Shown one piece after another: positions 34,861 to 46,561 of a DNA stretch of 64,000 nucleotides. This stretch comes from Anarhynchus alexandrinus (lineage: Eukaryota; Chordata; Aves; Charadriiformes; Charadriidae). The stretch covers positions 2,335,240-2,399,239 of the forward strand of contig VUYV01000099.1 in assembly GCA_008711295.1 (NCBI GenBank), written 5' to 3'. The translations under genes were made by a program, and so were the position numbers. Under the pieces are notes generated by a model, which saw only the letters and a program-made list of their open reading frames with translations, was not told where the DNA came from and made no database searches. Each line of letters opens with the position of its first letter. The first letter of the stretch is position 1.

Positions 34861-36519
34861 ACTTCCGAAGGAGACACTGATCTGGCTGCCTTCACCTTCT
34901 TTGTTTTAGGCTATAGCCAAAATGGGCATCAACAAGAAGAAATAAGAAAGGCAACAGCCCCCCGTTTTCTGCAGGACTGTAAAGAATTTATGAATAAACC
35001 TGGCGAGCCTTTTAATTTCTTTTTTCCCCTTACTCTAATCTCTTTTTTTTTTTTTTCTAGGGGAGGGGGATTAAGGCAGCATAAGAGACTGCCCTTTGGG
35101 AGCTGAAGTTTGTCAGTTCAAACTGGACATCTAGTACCTGGCAGACCTCACCTTTCACAGAGCCACATGTGACTAAGGGCTTCCCTTTGATGCTTTCTCC
35201 TCTGGTTCTTTTAGGCTGCGGTCCAGTAACTTTCCTTCTTTAAAGGAAGGCCAAGGCGATTTTGTTTCCTGACTTTTGAAGAGCTTTTCCTTTTCTTTCT
35301 TTGATCTGTGTAGTGAATTTGATCTCCCAGAAGAGCAGGATGAGTGTGTCTCCTTGCAGCCCGGTTCCGGACAGTCAGGATTTGATTCATTGATTCGTTT
35401 ATTTTTGTTTGGCTTTTGTGTTTGGCAAGCTGAACACAGGGCTGCAAACAAGGCTCTTTCTTTAGGTCCAGGAGAAGGAAGGTGTTTCCCTGAACCTGGC
35501 TGAGTCCGTGCTTCCCAGGCTGCGGGCAGGATGCCAGGGCATCTCTGGAAGCACTTCCACCGTCTTCTCAGGGATGCATGGAAAGAAGCTCACCTCTCCC
35601 TCTGGCTCCATCGTGGGACTGGACATCTAAACAATGTGTGCTGATAAGATACCCGAGTCCTCCAGGGAACCCCCTGCAGGCAGCACTTCAACTTCCACCG
35701 TGTTTTGTGGCAGGCTCCAGGACAGGCGTCTGCTGACTGTTCATGCTCCCCGCTGGCCTGGCAGCCAGAGGAGGGATGAAGAGGAGTAAAGGAGGAAGCC
35801 TACCCTCTCTGGGGATGGAGAGGAGGCTGTAACAGACCAGACGCTCCACAAAATTGCCCTATTGAAGGATGAGCTGAAGCTCTTTGAGGGTCTTTATCTC
35901 AGTGATGGCTCTTCTGGGACTTCAGCACTAGTCTGAAGGCTTCTTCCAGTCATGCATGGTGAACCCCCACAGCAAACCCCTCCCACACCTGCTGGCACCT
36001 TTCCATTCCAAGAGGAGGAGATGGAGACCCTGATGTGCCCTGACAAGTTCTTGGCTGGAGGTTTAGAAGACCCATGATGGTCAGGAATGAAAAAGGTTGG
36101 GAAAAAGGTAAATAATGATTTAGAAAAGATACTCTGAGGTGAGGTGACCAAGGAGAACAGAGCCAGTCCAACTGGTCCAAGCCCTCCTCCAAGGAGCCGA
36201 ATAGCTGAGCATCCCCAGCTGTGCGCTGGGATGTGGCTCCTACCCACGTCCCCAAGCACTCAAGCCAGCGTGGGACAATTCCTGCTCCTGGGCTGCTGCT
36301 GGGGCAGCAGATCAGGATTCCTGCTTGCAGCCTAGACCATGGCTTCAACCCGCCATTGGGAATCAGCTCATGGCTGCAACCGAGATGAAGAGCAAAACGA
36401 ATGTTTGTGTGGGTGTTACTGAAGTTTTCAAGCATCCGGACTGACCGGTGTTGGAGCTGGGATAAGGACAGGAGCCCCTCGGTCCCAGCCCCGAGACAGA
36501 GAGCAGTGCTGTATATTCA
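34861..36519. other. Unique intronic sequence, no gene
   Basis: Includes a T-run at 35044-35056 followed by CTAGGGGAGGGGG. No gene, repeat or motif cluster is recognised. A 161-codon minus frame at 35950-36435 overlaps others and has no domain. Confidence 0.5.
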
Positions 36520-36760
36520 ATAAATAACTGGGGTATTTACTCAAATGAATGACTCTGAGCCTGTTCCAAGGAGTTAATTTAGTGCTAACTGACTGGATGA
36601 AAATGAAAAGGTCTCATTTTACATTAAGAATGATCACCTGACAGTTTTACTGAATATATTATGACAGGATTTATATGGCTATATAATTTTAGGGTATATT
36701 TGGAAGATTATTATCCTGATTTAAATAAACACAATCTCAAGAAAATCAACATGGAGTCAG
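36520..36760. promoter_or_regulatory. Candidate conserved non-coding element
   Basis: Highly AT-rich and complex. It has GGAGTTAATTTAGTGC, CATTTTACATTAAGAATG, ATCACCTGACAG, ATATTATGACAGG, TTTATATGGCTATATAATTTTAGGG and GGAAGATTATTATCC. TGACAG (TALE core) occurs twice within 40 bp. No repeat debris. Inferred. Confidence 0.4.
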
Positions 36761-37629
36761 GAACTTTGCACACAAAAAAAGGGCAAGAAACTGGCTCAGA
36801 AGTGAACCTCAGATGTATCTTGTACCTTCCACCAGCTGCTGCTTTGTAAACAGCGGGATCCCAGAGCTCACAGTTAGTGACAAAAATCCCAAAGAAGTCC
36901 TCAAGACCACTAACGAACAAATCATTAATGGATATGGCACAAACATCTTACCCCAAATGTCTTATTTTGCACCGGGAGGGGAGCAGAGAGGGCACCTGGC
37001 AGATTGTGAGGGCTGGAGGGAGGAGGGGGTGGAAGGAGGCAGGAAGAAGAGGTTTGGGTGTCAAAAATGCCTCTTAAAAAAAGTGTTGCTTAAAGGGTCT
37101 TCTGCCAGGAAAAAGAAAAAAAAAAAGTGAGGAATCAAAAGCAAATATATTGTTGACTTGGGTAAAGGAATCACTTTTGTGCATCCTATTTTCCAGGGGA
37201 TGTTCTCGCTCTCCGAACAGAAATGGGGCACAGAGGAGACCTTTGGGCAGTTTTGCGTGAGGGGCAGCTGGCAGGCTGCAGGCTGCCGGTTCACACAAGA
37301 GCAGCTCTGAAATGGGGCTAAAATACGCCCCCATTGCCCATAACCCATGGGATGCAGGAAAGGCCGTGCGATGCGGCACGCTCCTATGGGGTTCCCAGCA
37401 GGTCTGCCACACGCCGGCATCTGCGGCCGGCGTCGGTGCAAAGCCCTTTGGCCAAACCCGTGCTGATGGGCCACCAGAGCTACTTTCCACGAGGCTGTGC
37501 CCATCTTTTCCAGCTTCCATAGGCTGCAGTGATTGCATGAAGGGGCCTTAGTGCAAATAAGCGTCTAGGACACAACCAGCTGCCTCTTTCAGCTCCCCCC
37601 CCCCAGGTCCTGAATCCCCTTCCTTCTCA
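36761..37629. other. Unique intronic sequence, no gene
   Basis: Contains a G-rich purine tract at 36973-37055 and an A-run at 37110-37127. Nothing coding is recognised. Confidence 0.45.
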
Positions 37630-38260
37630 TCCTGTGTCTCTAAGTGTAATTGTATACAAGAAAACCCTTCTCAAGGCTTGTTCTGTTTTACAGACTGCCT
37701 GATGGGATTATCTTTCTTGTCAGTTTGAAGCTTGTATAAGCGTGTGACTTACACCACTCAAGCTAAATCACACTCAAGGCACTTTGTCTGTCTAAATTGT
37801 TTTGAGGACCAAGTCATTTATTTACAGATGATGTTATTTATTTAGTAAAAAATAAATTTAAAAAAAAAAAAGAATTCTAAATGAAATATAAGAAGCAGGT
37901 AATAAGGACATTGCAGTCAAGTAGCAATATCCTGTGGAGCAGATAAGTGCCAAATAGAAATTATCTTAAATACGCTGAAAACTGCACTCTCTGGTCTCAG
38001 ACCACACAAAGAAAAGGCAACTTATTTGGTCAAGCACAGTCTTCCTGGGAGGTAACACTCACTTAGATATTACAGTGATGATAGGCAGCCTCGACATATC
38101 CAAGACAGGTAGATCGATTATTCCTGTAGCAGTAACCTTGGGGCAATATTTGTCTGTCATAACCCCAAAGCAGATCAACTAACATTTAGGGACTAATCTG
38201 ATGCCCAGTCCAGGCAGTGCAAATTTTTCCATTTATTTACTTCCACGGCTGCTGGATCAG
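37630..38260. promoter_or_regulatory. Candidate conserved non-coding element (strong)
   Basis: The block 37640-37860 is AT-rich and complex. Its words include GTGTAATTGTATAC, GGGATTATCTTTCTTGTCAG, AGCTTGTATAAGC (dyad), TCTAAATTGTTTTG and repeated TTATTTA/TTTATTTAC with GATGATG. It continues with GGTAATAAGG (37899) and GATCGATTATTCC (38111). Free of identifiable transposons. Inferred. Confidence 0.4.
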
Positions 38261-38879
38261 ACCTTTTGGGACTGCAAAATATCATACGAGCTCCTGTTGC
38301 CGCTGGAAGAGCTATAAACGTGCAAAGAGCAGAAGCCAAGAACCGCCAGGTGGAATCTGGTCATGGGTTTATTAAGTAACAGAAACATCACCCAGGGCTG
38401 GAGGGTGTTGATGACCCCCAGAGGGGGGGTCAGTGGCACACACAAGCCCCTTCGTGCGCTCGCTTTGTGCACGGTGAGCGCGTGCTTGCTGCGGGAACAC
38501 ACCAAGGAGCACGTCGGGTATGGGGGCACATCTCCACCTCCACCATGGGAGACCCGTGGCAGTCATGGGCTCACCTGGAGCATCACCGCCCCACACCTAC
38601 AAGCAGGGATGTCTTTCAAAGAGCAACTAGGTGAGGCCAAATCTGCGTGCATTCCCTCCAGTGTAGATCCAAGTGCCAGAACTGACTTTCTGGGGTTTAT
38701 TATGGATTTAAGTGGATGTTAAAAAAAAAAGGCTCATGGCAGAAGGGATGGTGTGCTTTAAAGTGCCGCAGCAGGCTCACAGTCCACTTATTTATGAGTG
38801 AAGATGGATACCTCAAGAGGTTCTCCTCACCAGTAAATAATTCATAAAAAACAAACAAGCCCAGGTCTGTTTGAATTAG
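38261..38879. other. Unique intronic sequence, no gene
   Basis: No signal beyond a short A-run at 38721-38730. Confidence 0.5.
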
Positions 38880-39600
38880 AACAAAATATTTCTTTAGAAA
38901 AGTGAAGTGATTAAGCACAGGAGGAGCTGGAGATGACAGCTGGTGTCTGCAGCTCCTGATGAGTCACCTTCACTCGCCAAGGCCCCTCTCGATGGGAAGT
39001 GCTGCTGCTTTTTTTTTAACCCTTTGAGATTCCCAGGAATGATTTGTCACCGGGGTTATTAGCATTTCTCCCTTGATATCGACAGCTTGTCTTTCCTCCT
39101 TCTAACCAGTGAGTGATTTCTTCACACGCTCGCCAAATATAGCCAAATCACCATGGTAAACGTATCGACAGAATCATATTAACAGCTGCTGAGCATTTAC
39201 AGGGCCGTAAGTTATACAAAAAAAGAAGGAAGGAAAACACACATGGAAATAAACCAACTCTGATCAGCAGTGACAAGCATTTATTTAGGAGTCACCCGAT
39301 GGAAATATTTTTTGTGCTTTAATTGCTAATTATAGGCTCCTACAGAAGGGTGGCTTTGGACAAAATTATCTCTTTAAACTGGAGCATTAAGCCAGCGTGG
39401 AGCACACCCCACCTGGGTGTATCTTAGGGAAGCGGGGGAAGAATGATTTATTTTTAAAGTGCTGCCCTCCTTTAAATCAAGCCCAAAGTTTGCAAGCCAA
39501 AGTAACGTCCCTCCTGACTTATCAGGCAAGGACTTTTTCAGTTTAAAGTCTAGGTGAGAGCTGAAAACACATCTATGTAAAGAAAAGGATGCCTTTTCAA
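38880..39600. promoter_or_regulatory. Candidate conserved non-coding element (strong)
   Basis: The stretch contains AAGTGATTAAGCAC, GGGGTTATTAGCATTTC, CCCTTGATATCGACAGC, CCAAATATAGCCAAATCACC, ATATTAACAGC, GTGCTTTAATTGCTAATTATAGG (39316-39338; TAATTG and TAATTA) and ACTGGAGCATTAAGCC. Complex, AT-rich, and free of mobile elements. Inferred enhancer cluster. Confidence 0.45.
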
Positions 39601-40231
39601 AGTCTGTCTGCTGGGGATGCCTGAGCCCTGGTCCTCCTCCCGCAGCTGGACACTGCTGGGCTGGGTTTTGCCGCCCGTGTGCTCGCCAGCCACCCTTGAT
39701 GTAAAGCAGTGCTTCTCCGAGCATGGGTCGTGACCTACTGAGGGTCACAAAAGGGCCTGAAGAGGCCACCAGGTAGCGGGCAGCAGCCGGCAGCATCCTG
39801 GCTCCTCCGCTCGCAGCCACCCGGACCCCTGGGCAGAGCGTGGGAAGACACCGATGCAGCCAATGACACCCACGTTCAGGCAGGGAACTGCAGACTTCCA
39901 TCGGTCACCAGCCCAGGCTGGGCTCCTGCCTGGGGCAGAGCATGGCTGTGCAGCTGGTCACCACCCCTCTGCCCTGCAGAAAAGAGCCGCGCTAGCTCAG
40001 AGGGCCGCCCCAAGTCAGATTAGCCATGGAGGGGTGGCACGAGATGGGCTCACATCAGCCACAGCACTGTGTCACCCCATAGCTCAGGCATGACGCCTGG
40101 GGACAAGCTCTCCGCAGCCTCACCTGCGACCACATGATAACCTGTGCCAGGCCACCAGGAGAAGACAGCTTTTCTTCTCCTGCTCCCCTTTCTGAGGGCG
40201 TTCAGGACACACTCACCATCCCCTACCTCAT
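39601..40231. other. Unique intronic sequence with a possible hAT remnant
   Basis: At 39706-39775 AGTGCTTCTCCGAGCATGGG, then TCGTGACCTACTGAGGGTCAC, resembles the terminal words of old hAT-type elements (CAGTG.TTCTCAAA.. GGGTCG.GACC). Edges are not definable. The remainder is unremarkable. Confidence 0.35.
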
Positions 40232-40575
40232 TTCACAGAATCACACAGAATCACAGAATTTTCAGAGTTGGAAGGGACCTCTAGAGATCATCTAGTCCCA
40301 CTCCCCTGCCAAAGCAGGATTGCCTAGAGCACATTACTCAGGACTGCATCCAGGCGGGTCTTGAAAATCTCCAGAGAAGGGGACTCCACAACCTCCCTGG
40401 GCAGCCTGTGCCAGTGTTCTGTCACCCGAACTGTAAAGAAGTTTTTCCGTGTGTTGGAACGGAACTTCCTATGTTCCAACTTATGCCCATTGCCCCTCGT
40501 CCTGTCATTGGGAACCACTGAAAAGAGTCTGGCTCCATCCTCCTTCAACCCACCCTTTAGATATTTGTAAGCAAA
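40232..40575 (-). mobile_element. CR1 LINE, 5'-truncated, minus orientation
   Basis: It begins on the plus strand with repeated TCACAGAAT units (reverse complement of the CR1 3' tail), then GTTGGAAGGGACCTCTAG. A minus-strand frame at 40324-40548 encodes the C-terminal end of the CR1 ORF2 protein, with [14 protein letters not shown] and LEIFKTRLD recognisable. Similarity ends at about AGATATTTGTAAG, so about 340 bases of 3' end are present. The frame over the remnant is still open, so it is relatively young compared with 34523-34860. Confidence 0.95.
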
Positions 40576-42210
40576 TATCTATATTTGGTGGGTACAGTTT
40601 CATTAGGGACCCACAACAGATACGTGTAGGACTCTGAATAATTCCTTTGAGCCACCGAAGGTCCAGGATTGTTTCTGAAAACAGCGTCAGGCTGCAACAG
40701 CAATCCCCCTCCACCGTAGCCCTTTCCTCCCTGCTCCTGTTTCCTACAGGCATTCCCACCACCTCTGAGGCTCCAGCGCCCGACGCTGATGTCCTGAGCT
40801 GCTCTCGTTTTGCAAGCTGTGAGTATTAAGTCCCTTCCATTTTCCCTGCAGGCTGCTGCTCCCGGTTTTCTCTGCGCTGTTAATATCTTCAGGTATAAAG
40901 GCAGCGTCTCACGGGACAGAAGAGCAGTTTGTTTCTCATCCCCATGTCATGCACAGTGAGACAGTCACTGGTGACAACATGGAGCGCTGCGAATTCATTT
41001 AACATAAATCAGCCTGTTTTCGTACACCCACAGCATCTTGGGCTAATGCCCTCTCCTGACTGGTGAATGAGGGGAAGGGGGTAAAGAGAAGGGGAAGATC
41101 ACACAAGGTACAACTTAGATGTGCCAGGGTTTTTTTAACCCTTTGAGGCTCCTCAGGAGCCAAAGTGTCACTCCAAACATCTGACGACTGGTAGGAATTA
41201 CTGATGAGAAACCAGCACCCCCTAAAGCTGCCTCCACATCACCCTCCACAGGACGCAGGACCTGCTCTGCTCCAGGGGAGCCACCCACCTCCCTTGAGGA
41301 CTCGTAAAAATAAAACTGACTTTCTGTACAAGCTCAAACACCTAAGGAGGGCTGCTTGTGCTGAGCAAAGAGCAGAGGCCCACAGGGAACTCACTCTCAA
41401 GAAACTTGCATGAGGAATAGACAGGCTGCTGCAGCCAGGCCCTCAAACAGCAGGGCCATGGACTTGGGACCACAAGGGAGAGAGGAAGAGGAGATGGAGC
41501 GTTTCTGCTGCATGGGGACATTCATAGTTGGTACTTCAGGCATTTCACCAAGGTGCCTGTGTGAGCAATGCCAGTCCCTTCATGATCAGCAGTGGCAATG
41601 TGGATTGTGGTTGCACGGGTCACTGCGAGGGCCCGAGTGGCCTGAGCCATGTGAGGATGGCAGTGTTGGGACCCTCCTCGCTGAGCAGCACCCTCAGCTG
41701 CAGCACAGCTCGGGAAGCAGGACTCTCCTTGCACCAACCGCTCCCACGCAAAGCATCTCCGTCCAGCACATGGGATGACTGAGCACAAGATAACACACTT
41801 CAGTCAACAACCACAACACAATCTGCATCCGCAGCCACGGGACAAGCACCAAACCAACACTGGCATCATTTTTAAATGCACAATGTGGGCATCTGGACCC
41901 CTCATTGCAAGAGTTTACATCTAATAGCTGCTACTTCAGGATTTGCGAGGACTGGTCTGCCACTCCAGTGTTTGGGAAGCAGCCCTGAAGGACAGCGCTT
42001 TGAGCTCTCTCTTTGCTTCCTAGAGTTAACAGACTTCTTTAAAGCTAATCATTAGAGTGATGGGTTGGTTTTTCTAACCACACTTAGACAAGCCCTCACG
42101 GAGTTGAATTGCATGAGAGCTGTACTCAAGTGTGTGGCTTCCTCCTGTCAAAGACAGAAATGGGATGGGATGGGGCCTGGGCACTATAACCATGCAGAGA
42201 AATTTGCTGA
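40576..42210. other. Unique intronic sequence, no gene
   Basis: Ordinary sequence. A small AT-rich piece is at 40990-41030. TTTTTTTAACCCTTTGAGG at 41132-41150 echoes a similar word at 39011-39027. No gene is recognised. Confidence 0.5.
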
Positions 42211-42215
42211 GACCC
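42211..42215. repeat. Target-site duplication GACCC, left copy
   Basis: GACCC immediately left of the solo LTR equals GACCC immediately right of it (42798-42802). Five bases is the length expected of ERVL-type integrases. Confidence 0.85.
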
Positions 42216-42797
42216 CGTCGTGGTTTAATCCCAGCCAGCAACTAGGACCATGCAGCCGCTCACTCACTCCCACCATGGTGGGATGGGGAAGAGAATCAGA
42301 AGAGCAGAAGTGCGAAAACTCATGGGATGAGATAAAAACAGTTTAATAAGTAAAGCAAAAGCCACACAAGCAGGCAAAGCAAAACCAGGAATTCATTCAC
42401 TGCTTCCCACCAGCAGGCAGGTGTTCGGCCATCTCCAGAAAAGCAGGGCTCCATCACATGTAATGGTTACTTGGGAGGACAAATGCCATAACTCCAAACA
42501 TCTCCCCCTTCCTTCTTCTTCCCTCAGCTTTATATACTGAGCATGATGTCATATGGTATGGAACATCCCTGTGGTCAGTCGGGGTCAGCTGTCCCGGCTG
42601 TGTCTCCTTGCAACTTTTTGTGCACCCCCAGCCTACTCGCTGGTGGGGTGGTATGAAGAGCAGAAAAGGTGTTGACAGCTTAGCAACAACCAAACCATCA
42701 GCGCGCTATCAACACCACTCTCATCCCGAATCCAAAACATAGCCCCACACCAGCTGCTAGCAAGAAAGTTCACTCCATCCCAGCTGAAACCATGACT
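42216..42797 (-). mobile_element. Solo LTR of an avian ERVL-like endogenous retrovirus
   Basis: About 582 bp matching a common bird LTR type. In the minus (sense) direction it runs from a GGTTTCAGCTGGGATGGAG start to a GGCTGGGATTAAACCACGACG end. In the sense direction it has U3, a TATATAAA promoter box (complement of 42529-42536) and an ATTAAA poly-A signal (complement of 42342-42347), about 190 bases apart, then U5. There is no internal retroviral sequence on either side, so it is a solo LTR left by recombination. The terminal TG/CA are mutated. Exact 5-bp flanking duplications support ERVL-type integration; the family name is not certain. Confidence 0.9.
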
Positions 42798-42802
42798 GAC
42801 CC
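42798..42802. repeat. Target-site duplication GACCC, right copy
   Basis: Matches the left copy at 42211-42215 exactly, delimiting the LTR. Confidence 0.85.
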
Positions 42803-45800
42803 CAAAGCCAGGTGTGCCTACTCATCCTCTTCTCTCTCCCGCAGCACCCCCTAACCTCGTTAGAAATCCATGGGAGATATCCTTGCAATTAGCTGCTTCC
42901 CAGAATCTCCTCATGCCAGCTCAGAAAAGGGAAGGGTGGACAGGGAGGCTCAGGTACGATCTGGTAGCTAGCAAAGCAAAGGCAGCGAGATGGGGGAAGG
43001 AATGGGCACCATCTGAGACAGAGAGAGAAGAAGTCATCCCCAGGAAAAGTGCTTATTCCAATTTCAGCTACTTTCCGCTGGCATTTTTCAAGCCAAATTG
43101 GGGGCTTGAATCAAAGTAACTTTCCCTGCCTCTGCTGCTCGCATTTCTGCTTGCCCTCTCTGGAAAAACACAGACCGCACTACAAACCGAAGGCACACAA
43201 AAAGTTACCACAAAGCCTTTCTTTAAAAATTAGATTTAAAAGGTGCTTTAGTTCTCCATTTCTTCCCTCCAACCACCTTCCCTATTCAGCTCTTTACCCT
43301 CACACATGCCCTTTCCTTCCCCAAACTCCTTCGTTCAACAACAACAACAACAAAAAAAACCACCCACACCAAAAAAAAACCCAAACCAACAAAAAGAAAA
43401 GCACCCACAGGAAAATATGCAGTCCTACTTCATCTGTCCTTAATTTTTCCCCCAGTTTTGCCTCCCTGCAGCCCTCTTTTAAAGCAGCTGGGACAGTGGG
43501 GCTGCAGAAGGGCCACCCCAACCCTGCACACCAGGGTCAAGGTGTCTGAAAGGCTGAACTCAGCTCTCCATGAATTCCACTGTAAGAACTCTCCGGAGGG
43601 ACTCTGCCAGCATCTCTCTGCTTTCTCCTGCGGAAACTCTGGCCTTTCTGTTTTCTGCGCCTCGGCTTCCTCATCATCCTCTCAAGCTGTTAGTCAGGAG
43701 GTCCACAGAGCTGGGGAAGGGCAGGGTAGGTCAGCGGGAGCGCGAGTGAGACAAAAAGCTAATTAAGCAACACCCAGCCCTTGCCTCGAGAGACCCGGAG
43801 AGCAGGGAAGCATCCGAGGAGCAGCGGCTGCACCCGGTGCCGGTGACAGTGCTGTACCGCATCTCTCCCGCGCTCCCGGGGATGCCCGTGCAAGGGGCAG
43901 AGCTGCTGACAGCGCTGCAGCTCCTGGAAAGGACCCCTCCTCCTTTCCCCCAGCCCCCTGCCCAGCTCAATAAAATAAACTCCTTGAGGCAGGGGCTGCA
44001 AAAGAGAGAGGAGTCGGACTGTTAAGCCTCTCAGAAGTTAGAATGGGAAGGAAGACAGACAGACAGACCGACCGACTGTGCCAAGCAGCTTAGGAAGGCC
44101 CCAAGAAGAGATGGGGTTGTGACTGGGAGAGCCTGCCCTGGCCAGCGGGATGGATTTCAGCTCCCAGCTTCTCCCGGCGGTGCCTCCCGCAGGTACGCCC
44201 AGGCTGGACAAACCTCCCCTTTCTGCTTTTTGGGGTGGTTCTTTTTCCACCCGGGACCGGCACGGTGCCAACGGCAGGGCGGCTGCCCTGGGGAGAGAGG
44301 TTCTCCAGCGAAGACACTGCCAGCCCCCCCAGCAGTGACAGTGCCATCCTCCCACCACTTGCCGGGGCAAGGCGCCACGGGGACCTGGACCACTGGGGGG
44401 TGTGACGGAGGAACAGGGCAGCACCACCACTCTCGATCCCTCCAGCTTGACCCCAGCACCATCAAGCTGCTCCTTTGGGCCCACTGTTTCCAGGCAGGAG
44501 CCTTCTGGACCCAGGAAAGAATTACATAGTCCTGCTTTTATTCAGTCCTCCTTTTAAATGACATCTTGGCCACCGTCAGCTCTCCAAGACCTCTGCCCTG
44601 GTACTTCAGCAAGTTTCTCTTTCACTCTGTTAAATCAATGGGTGGCCTGGAGGTGCAGAGCCATGATCATTGCCTCTGGAGAGCCACATCCCCTCTGCCC
44701 TGCTGTGGTGGGTACACAAAGCTCCCTGTCAGCTCGTTCACACCTCTCACTGATGTGTCCCAGCGTCCAGAGACCGGCTGCCCTGCAGCCCCAAGGAGCT
44801 GGGGCTCTCCTCCACCCCAGATGTGAGCTCCCGCAGCCGCTGGGAGCCAGACCTATGGGATTTGAAGGACTCACACCAGGTCAGAGATAGATTTGTCTGT
44901 GCACTGGGGAAGCATCTTTGCATCATCCACCTGTGTCACTTCCAGCATCAGCCAGCTTCCAGGAAAGGAAATACCAGTTCATCTAACCCCAAAACTTCAC
45001 AGCTTTGTATTCAGGCAGCTGGACCTACCCCGTGGAGGACAAAGGGATATGAAGCCATTTAAAAGGTGAGACCCAAAGGGAGGAACTGAGCCACCCTGGA
45101 CCAGTACATAAATACTTCCTTAGTGAATGAGCCTGCTGACAGCACCCTCAGCAGCCAACAGAAGGCTGTTACCCACCAAGGAGCCCTTCTTCTTGCCAGC
45201 AGAGTGGGAAGTAGCTGCCTGGCACCCCAACAGCTGTGACTCATCTGCGAGGTGTGACGGTGCTACCGGGAGCAGGAAAAATAGAAGAAATGCTACCACC
45301 AGAAGAAATCTACATCGGCTTCCATAAGGAGCAACCTCTGGAAACCCAGCGAGGCTCCTACTCTGGCCCCTGCGTGGCCGGGACCACAGAAGTTCCCTGC
45401 GGGACTTCTTCAGCCCTCTCCGTACGTCAGCCCAGGGAAACGTGGTACCCAGAAGCGCAAGCGGAGGATGCAGGAGGCAGAAGTTTGCTAAAGATACAGA
45501 CGATAAAAGCTGTTCAGGCAAGCTGTGCCAATAGTCTCATTCTTCATGTAAGAGAGCTCCCTCTAGGTTAAACACTCGGGTATTTCAGAAGCCATTGCTC
45601 ATTTTGGAGTCCACGCTCTGCCCTGATGCCTTTATCTCCGGGGAGGTGTCTTGTCAGTCGAGAAACCTGCCGGTACCCCAAAAAATGCGGGGTTTGCTTT
45701 CTGCCGGCAACCCGGCCTTCCTGCTGACGGCACCGAGCCCGTGTCTCCCGGTGTTACGTGCACACGCGTGTGTGATGCACGTGCCCTCACGTGTTGCCCT

Positions 45801-46079
45801 AAACCACAGGTCCCCGGTATGTCACCCATCAGAGCTACTCTGATACGTCCAGCTGGAGCTACACCAGGGAAGGAGCCGACCCGCAATTTCTCCAGCCCCA
45901 ACCCCAACCTTTACCCTGCTTTGAAACACGGATGAATTATTCCACAAACTGGTGAGCGGGGGAGTTCAGCAGAGGCTTTCAAATTCACGGAACTAGAAAA
46001 ATCAGATGGAAAAGACTTAATGTCGGAAAATACAGGACTGTTCCCTGCAGTGGGATCCCAGGAGCTTTGTGCAAACTAG
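42803..46079. other. Unique intronic sequence, no gene
   Basis: Ordinary, partly GC-rich sequence. (CAA)n and A-rich low complexity occur at 43336-43400. No gene, transposon or motif cluster is recognised; long frames overlap on both strands. Confidence 0.5.
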
Positions 46080-46560
46080 TTTTAAACCTTGAAGTCTTTA
46101 ATACAACTTCCTGGTTTATTTTTATTTTACCTAGACTGGTATTTACTAATAAATATGCAGCTCGCTGTGTACAGAACAGCAGGTAGCTCCCATTTACAGC
46201 TGTATATAACTGACTGCAATATTCAACACCCTTACTCTGCTATGCAGTATAATACTCACAATAAAACACATACCGTATTTGCAACTGTGTCCATGCTACT
46301 ATTCTGGTACGTGACACACATTAAGAAACAAATTCAGAATGTAGAAAAGAATTTACCATTTACACACACACAAAAAAAAGACACGTTGGGATTTTCAATA
46401 AGTTCTAGCATAATACAGTATCATTTTTATATCTTGTCTGCTCCCTTGGTCTTGCTGATTTAATACATCTTTTCTCTCTATAACCATAAACCTATAGGTT
46501 GTATATAGATTTTTTTTTAAACATAATATATGGTACCAGTGTGTATTTATAAAACTTTAC
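46080..46560. other. AT-rich intronic stretch, possible regulatory element
   Basis: An AT-rich sequence with TATAA-type words and several CA-rich runs. A 124-codon frame (46089-46463, plus) is AT-driven and has no family similarity. I cannot distinguish a degraded repeat from an enhancer here. Confidence 0.3.
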
Positions 46561-46561
46561 C

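Noticed and set aside
40324..40548. 75-codon minus frame that could be taken for a gene
   Set aside because: It is the C-terminal end of the CR1 LINE ORF2 protein, part of a transposable element.
42803..46079. Internal retroviral genes next to the LTR
   Set aside because: No gag, pol or env similarity on either side, and the 5-bp duplications directly flank a single LTR, so it is a solo LTR.
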